Origin: Azoarcus olearius
GTDB lineage: Bacteria > Pseudomonadota > Gammaproteobacteria > Burkholderiales > Rhodocyclaceae
Assembly: GCF_001682385.1 (NCBI RefSeq)
Contig: NZ_CP016210.1
Span: forward strand, 3,596,001-3,660,000
Length of the DNA stretch: 64,000 nt
Reading direction: 5' to 3'
Positions 62,510-64,000 of this stretch are shown piece after piece; positions within the stretch are counted from its first letter, which is position 1, and every line of letters begins with the position of its first letter. The notes under the pieces were generated by a model, which worked only from the letters and a program-made list of their open reading frames with translations, was not told where the DNA came from and made no database searches. The position numbers and the translations under genes were made by a program.

Positions 62510-63259
62510 CTATTCCTTGCCCGCCTCGGCGCTGGCCGGCGCAGCCGCCGGCTCGGCGTCGACCGCCGGCGACGCGGGCTCCGTCGTATTCGCGCCCCCA
62601 GCTGCCGGCCCGGCAGTTGACGGCTTGACCGACGGCTCGGCCCATTTCCCGGCGCGCTTCAATTTGTCGCGCAAGCCGGGCAACGGAAACCCCGCCGCAT
62701 ACGCCCGGTGCGCGCTGTCGAGCGCCTTGTCGTACTCACGCATATCGAAGTACGCGAGGCCGAGGTTGTAATTGACGTTCGCGTTGTCCTGGTCCAACTC
62801 TCGCGCGGCTTCAAGCTTCTGAATGGCCTCCTTGCCCCGTCCAGCCTTGAACAGGTACATGCCGAACAGCACCTTCACCATTGCATCGTCCGGCCGAAAT
62901 GTTTCCCCGCGGATGAGATAGCACTCGACCGAGAACTGCATCCCCGGCGGCACTGTTTGCTTGGTACGAGCGCCATACTTGACGGTAGCGGCGAGTGCGC
63001 GGTGATGGTTGGGGGAGGCTCGCAGGGTGTAGTCCAAATCACCACCGACGTTGCTAAGCGCTTGCTCCTGTGTTGCTCCGAAATGGAATTTCTCAACGAT
63101 TCCTAGTTTGTGGTGATGGGTACGATAGTCAAAAGGGCCGTACGCGTTCTCGAGCGCACCGCAGCCCATGGTCGCCATCGCGTTATCCGCGATTGCCGCT
63201 GCCGGCGCCAAACACAGCCCCACCGCAAGAAACGTAACGCGCACAAATCCCGGATTCAT
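62510..63259 (-). CDS. Secreted TPR protein
   Basis: A 249-residue protein with a signal peptide (about 1-24, VGLCLAPAAAIADN). After a domain with several His residues (YRTHHHKLGIVEKFHF), two TPR-like repeats cover about 140-205 (AIQKLEAARELDQDNANVNYNLGLAYFDMREYDKAL), and the C-terminus is an Ala/Pro/Glu-rich tail. The start at 63259 overlaps the stop of the hydrolase gene as ATGA. It converges on the decarboxylase gene. Function is not evident; TPR proteins are common in exosortase loci. Confidence 0.8.
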   Translation of the reverse strand: MNPGFVRVTFLAVGLCLAPAAAIADNAMATMGCGALENAYGPFDYRTHHHKLGIVEKFHFGATQEQALSNVGGDLDYTLRASPNHHRALAATVKYGARTKQTVPPGMQFSVECYLIRGETFRPDDAMVKVLFGMYLFKAGRGKEAIQKLEAARELDQDNANVNYNLGLAYFDMREYDKALDSAHRAYAAGFPLPGLRDKLKRAGKWAEPSVKPSTAGPAAGGANTTEPASPAVDAEPAAAPASAEAGKE

Positions 63260-64000
63260 CGAGCCCCCTCCCTGCCCATACTTTCCACCCATTCGGCGGT
63301 TACTCGCGCCACCTCCGCCCGCCATGCGGCTGTCGAGAAGGTGTGGTCGGCCTCATCAAGCCGGACTGCATCCCGGATGGCCTCCAGCGCCGCCCAAGGC
63401 TTTCCCGCCGCTACCTGTTCGAACTCCCTCGCCACATAATCACGCCCGCTGAGAACGACCCGGTAGGGCTTCCCCGCGCTCGCCAAACCCGAGGCCATCC
63501 GCGCGGGGAGGCTCTGTACCGGGTCTTGGCCCGCGCCCTGCCGGGCGGCGCCAGCCTTTCGTGCGGTGCCCAACAAGCCCCCCAAAGCCTTGCCCACCAA
63601 GACGCCTCCGCCCAACAGCTTTTTCCAGAAGGCCGGGTCGCGCAGGCGCTGCCAGTAATAGTGAGTCAGGTAGGTCCGGGCTTCCGTAGCGGCGGTTCTC
63701 ACCCACGGGTTCAGCAGCATTGTGCCGAGCACGCGATCGTCTTGCCGGGCGTAGAAACATGACGCGCTCGCGCCGTCGCACAAGCCCCATAGCACCACAC
63801 CCCGCAGGCCGGGTATGCGTTCCATCATGGTGTCGACAGCACAGCGGATATCATCCTGAACCTGCTCGAAATCACGCTGTTCGCCGGTCGCGTCGCCCAT
63901 GCCACGATAGTCGAAGCGCATGCAGGGGATGCCGTTCGCGGCCAGATGGCGCGCCAGCAGCACGAACTGGCGATGGCTGCCGACGCGGTACTGCGGCCCT
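63256..64000 (-). CDS. Exosortase-A-associated alpha/beta hydrolase (partial)
   Basis: The C-terminal 247 residues of an alpha/beta hydrolase; the frame is open to the window edge (GPQYRVGSHRQFVLLARHLA is the first visible part), so the start is outside. MRFDYRGMGDATGE is the oxyanion-side motif. At the nucleophile elbow the sequence is VVLWGLCDGASAS, with Cys where Ser is usual; ADHTFS supplies the catalytic His. This matches the exosortase A system-associated hydrolase 1 group as I know it. Substrate unknown. Confidence 0.85.
   Translation of the reverse strand, partial: GPQYRVGSHRQFVLLARHLAANGIPCMRFDYRGMGDATGEQRDFEQVQDDIRCAVDTMMERIPGLRGVVLWGLCDGASASCFYARQDDRVLGTMLLNPWVRTAATEARTYLTHYYWQRLRDPAFWKKLLGGGVLVGKALGGLLGTARKAGAARQGAGQDPVQSLPARMASGLASAGKPYRVVLSGRDYVAREFEQVAAGKPWAALEAIRDAVRLDEADHTFSTAAWRAEVARVTAEWVESMGREGAR

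Overview
The window is a GC-rich, densely coded stretch of a bacterial chromosome from the Betaproteobacteria, most likely the Rhodocyclales and the genus Azoarcus in the strict sense. The strongest evidence is at 40044-40327: a tRNA-Ile(CAU) gene split in its anticodon loop by a 205-nt group I intron that matches, as far as I can recall it, the Azoarcus sp. BH72 (A. olearius) self-splicing intron. Housekeeping gene order (rpsU-dnaG-rpoD, leuS-lptE-holA, pilBCD, thyA-folA) and a short H-NS with a C-terminal GRGRKP motif fit the same placement. No sequence search could be run.

Layout. 1-10.3 kb: 3' end of thyA and folA; then on the minus strand a PLP arginine/lysine/ornithine decarboxylase, dcd and apbC/mrp; then on the plus strand an OmpA-type lipoprotein, metG, a SulP transporter and acylphosphatase. 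10.3-21.5 kb is almost all minus strand: maeB with its own terminator, then outer-membrane phospholipase A, a quinone oxidoreductase, dnaE, a membrane-anchored beta-propeller protein and an LTA-synthase-type phosphotransferase. 21.9-25.6 kb: an orphan ParA, a UvrD/PcrA helicase and a small protein of unknown function. 25.8-32.9 kb: leuS-lptE-holA, proA, a region dense in inverted repeats, xerD and ybaK. 33-40 kb: H-NS, folB, plsY, tsaD and the rpsU-dnaG-rpoD macromolecular-synthesis operon. 40-44.5 kb: the intron-bearing tRNA and an opposing five-gene unit (ffh, EI24-family membrane protein, CinA-like protein, YgjP-like metallopeptidase, gloA). 44.5-52.2 kb: a YpjD/CcsA-type membrane protein, pilB-pilC-pilD, an FmdB zinc ribbon, a DUF502 protein and aspS. 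52.3-57.6 kb: a degenerate-receiver/TPR protein, a barnase/barstar pair, an Hsp20 with a clear heat-shock-type promoter, argB and a secreted beta-helix protein. 57.7-64 kb: part of an exosortase-A-associated biosynthetic locus (AMP-dependent ligase, asparagine-synthetase-like protein, PLP decarboxylase, TPR protein, hydrolase) that runs off the right edge.

Most of the window is core metabolism and information processing. The points worth a second look are the intron-split tRNA, the exosortase-linked asparagine-synthetase-like enzyme without its glutaminase cysteine, the predicted lipoprotein barnase beside its barstar, the receiver protein with Glu at the phosphorylation site, the OMPLA homologue with Asp in place of the catalytic Asn, and the structured proA-xerD intergenic region. 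I see no CRISPR array, insertion sequence, prophage or rRNA gene.
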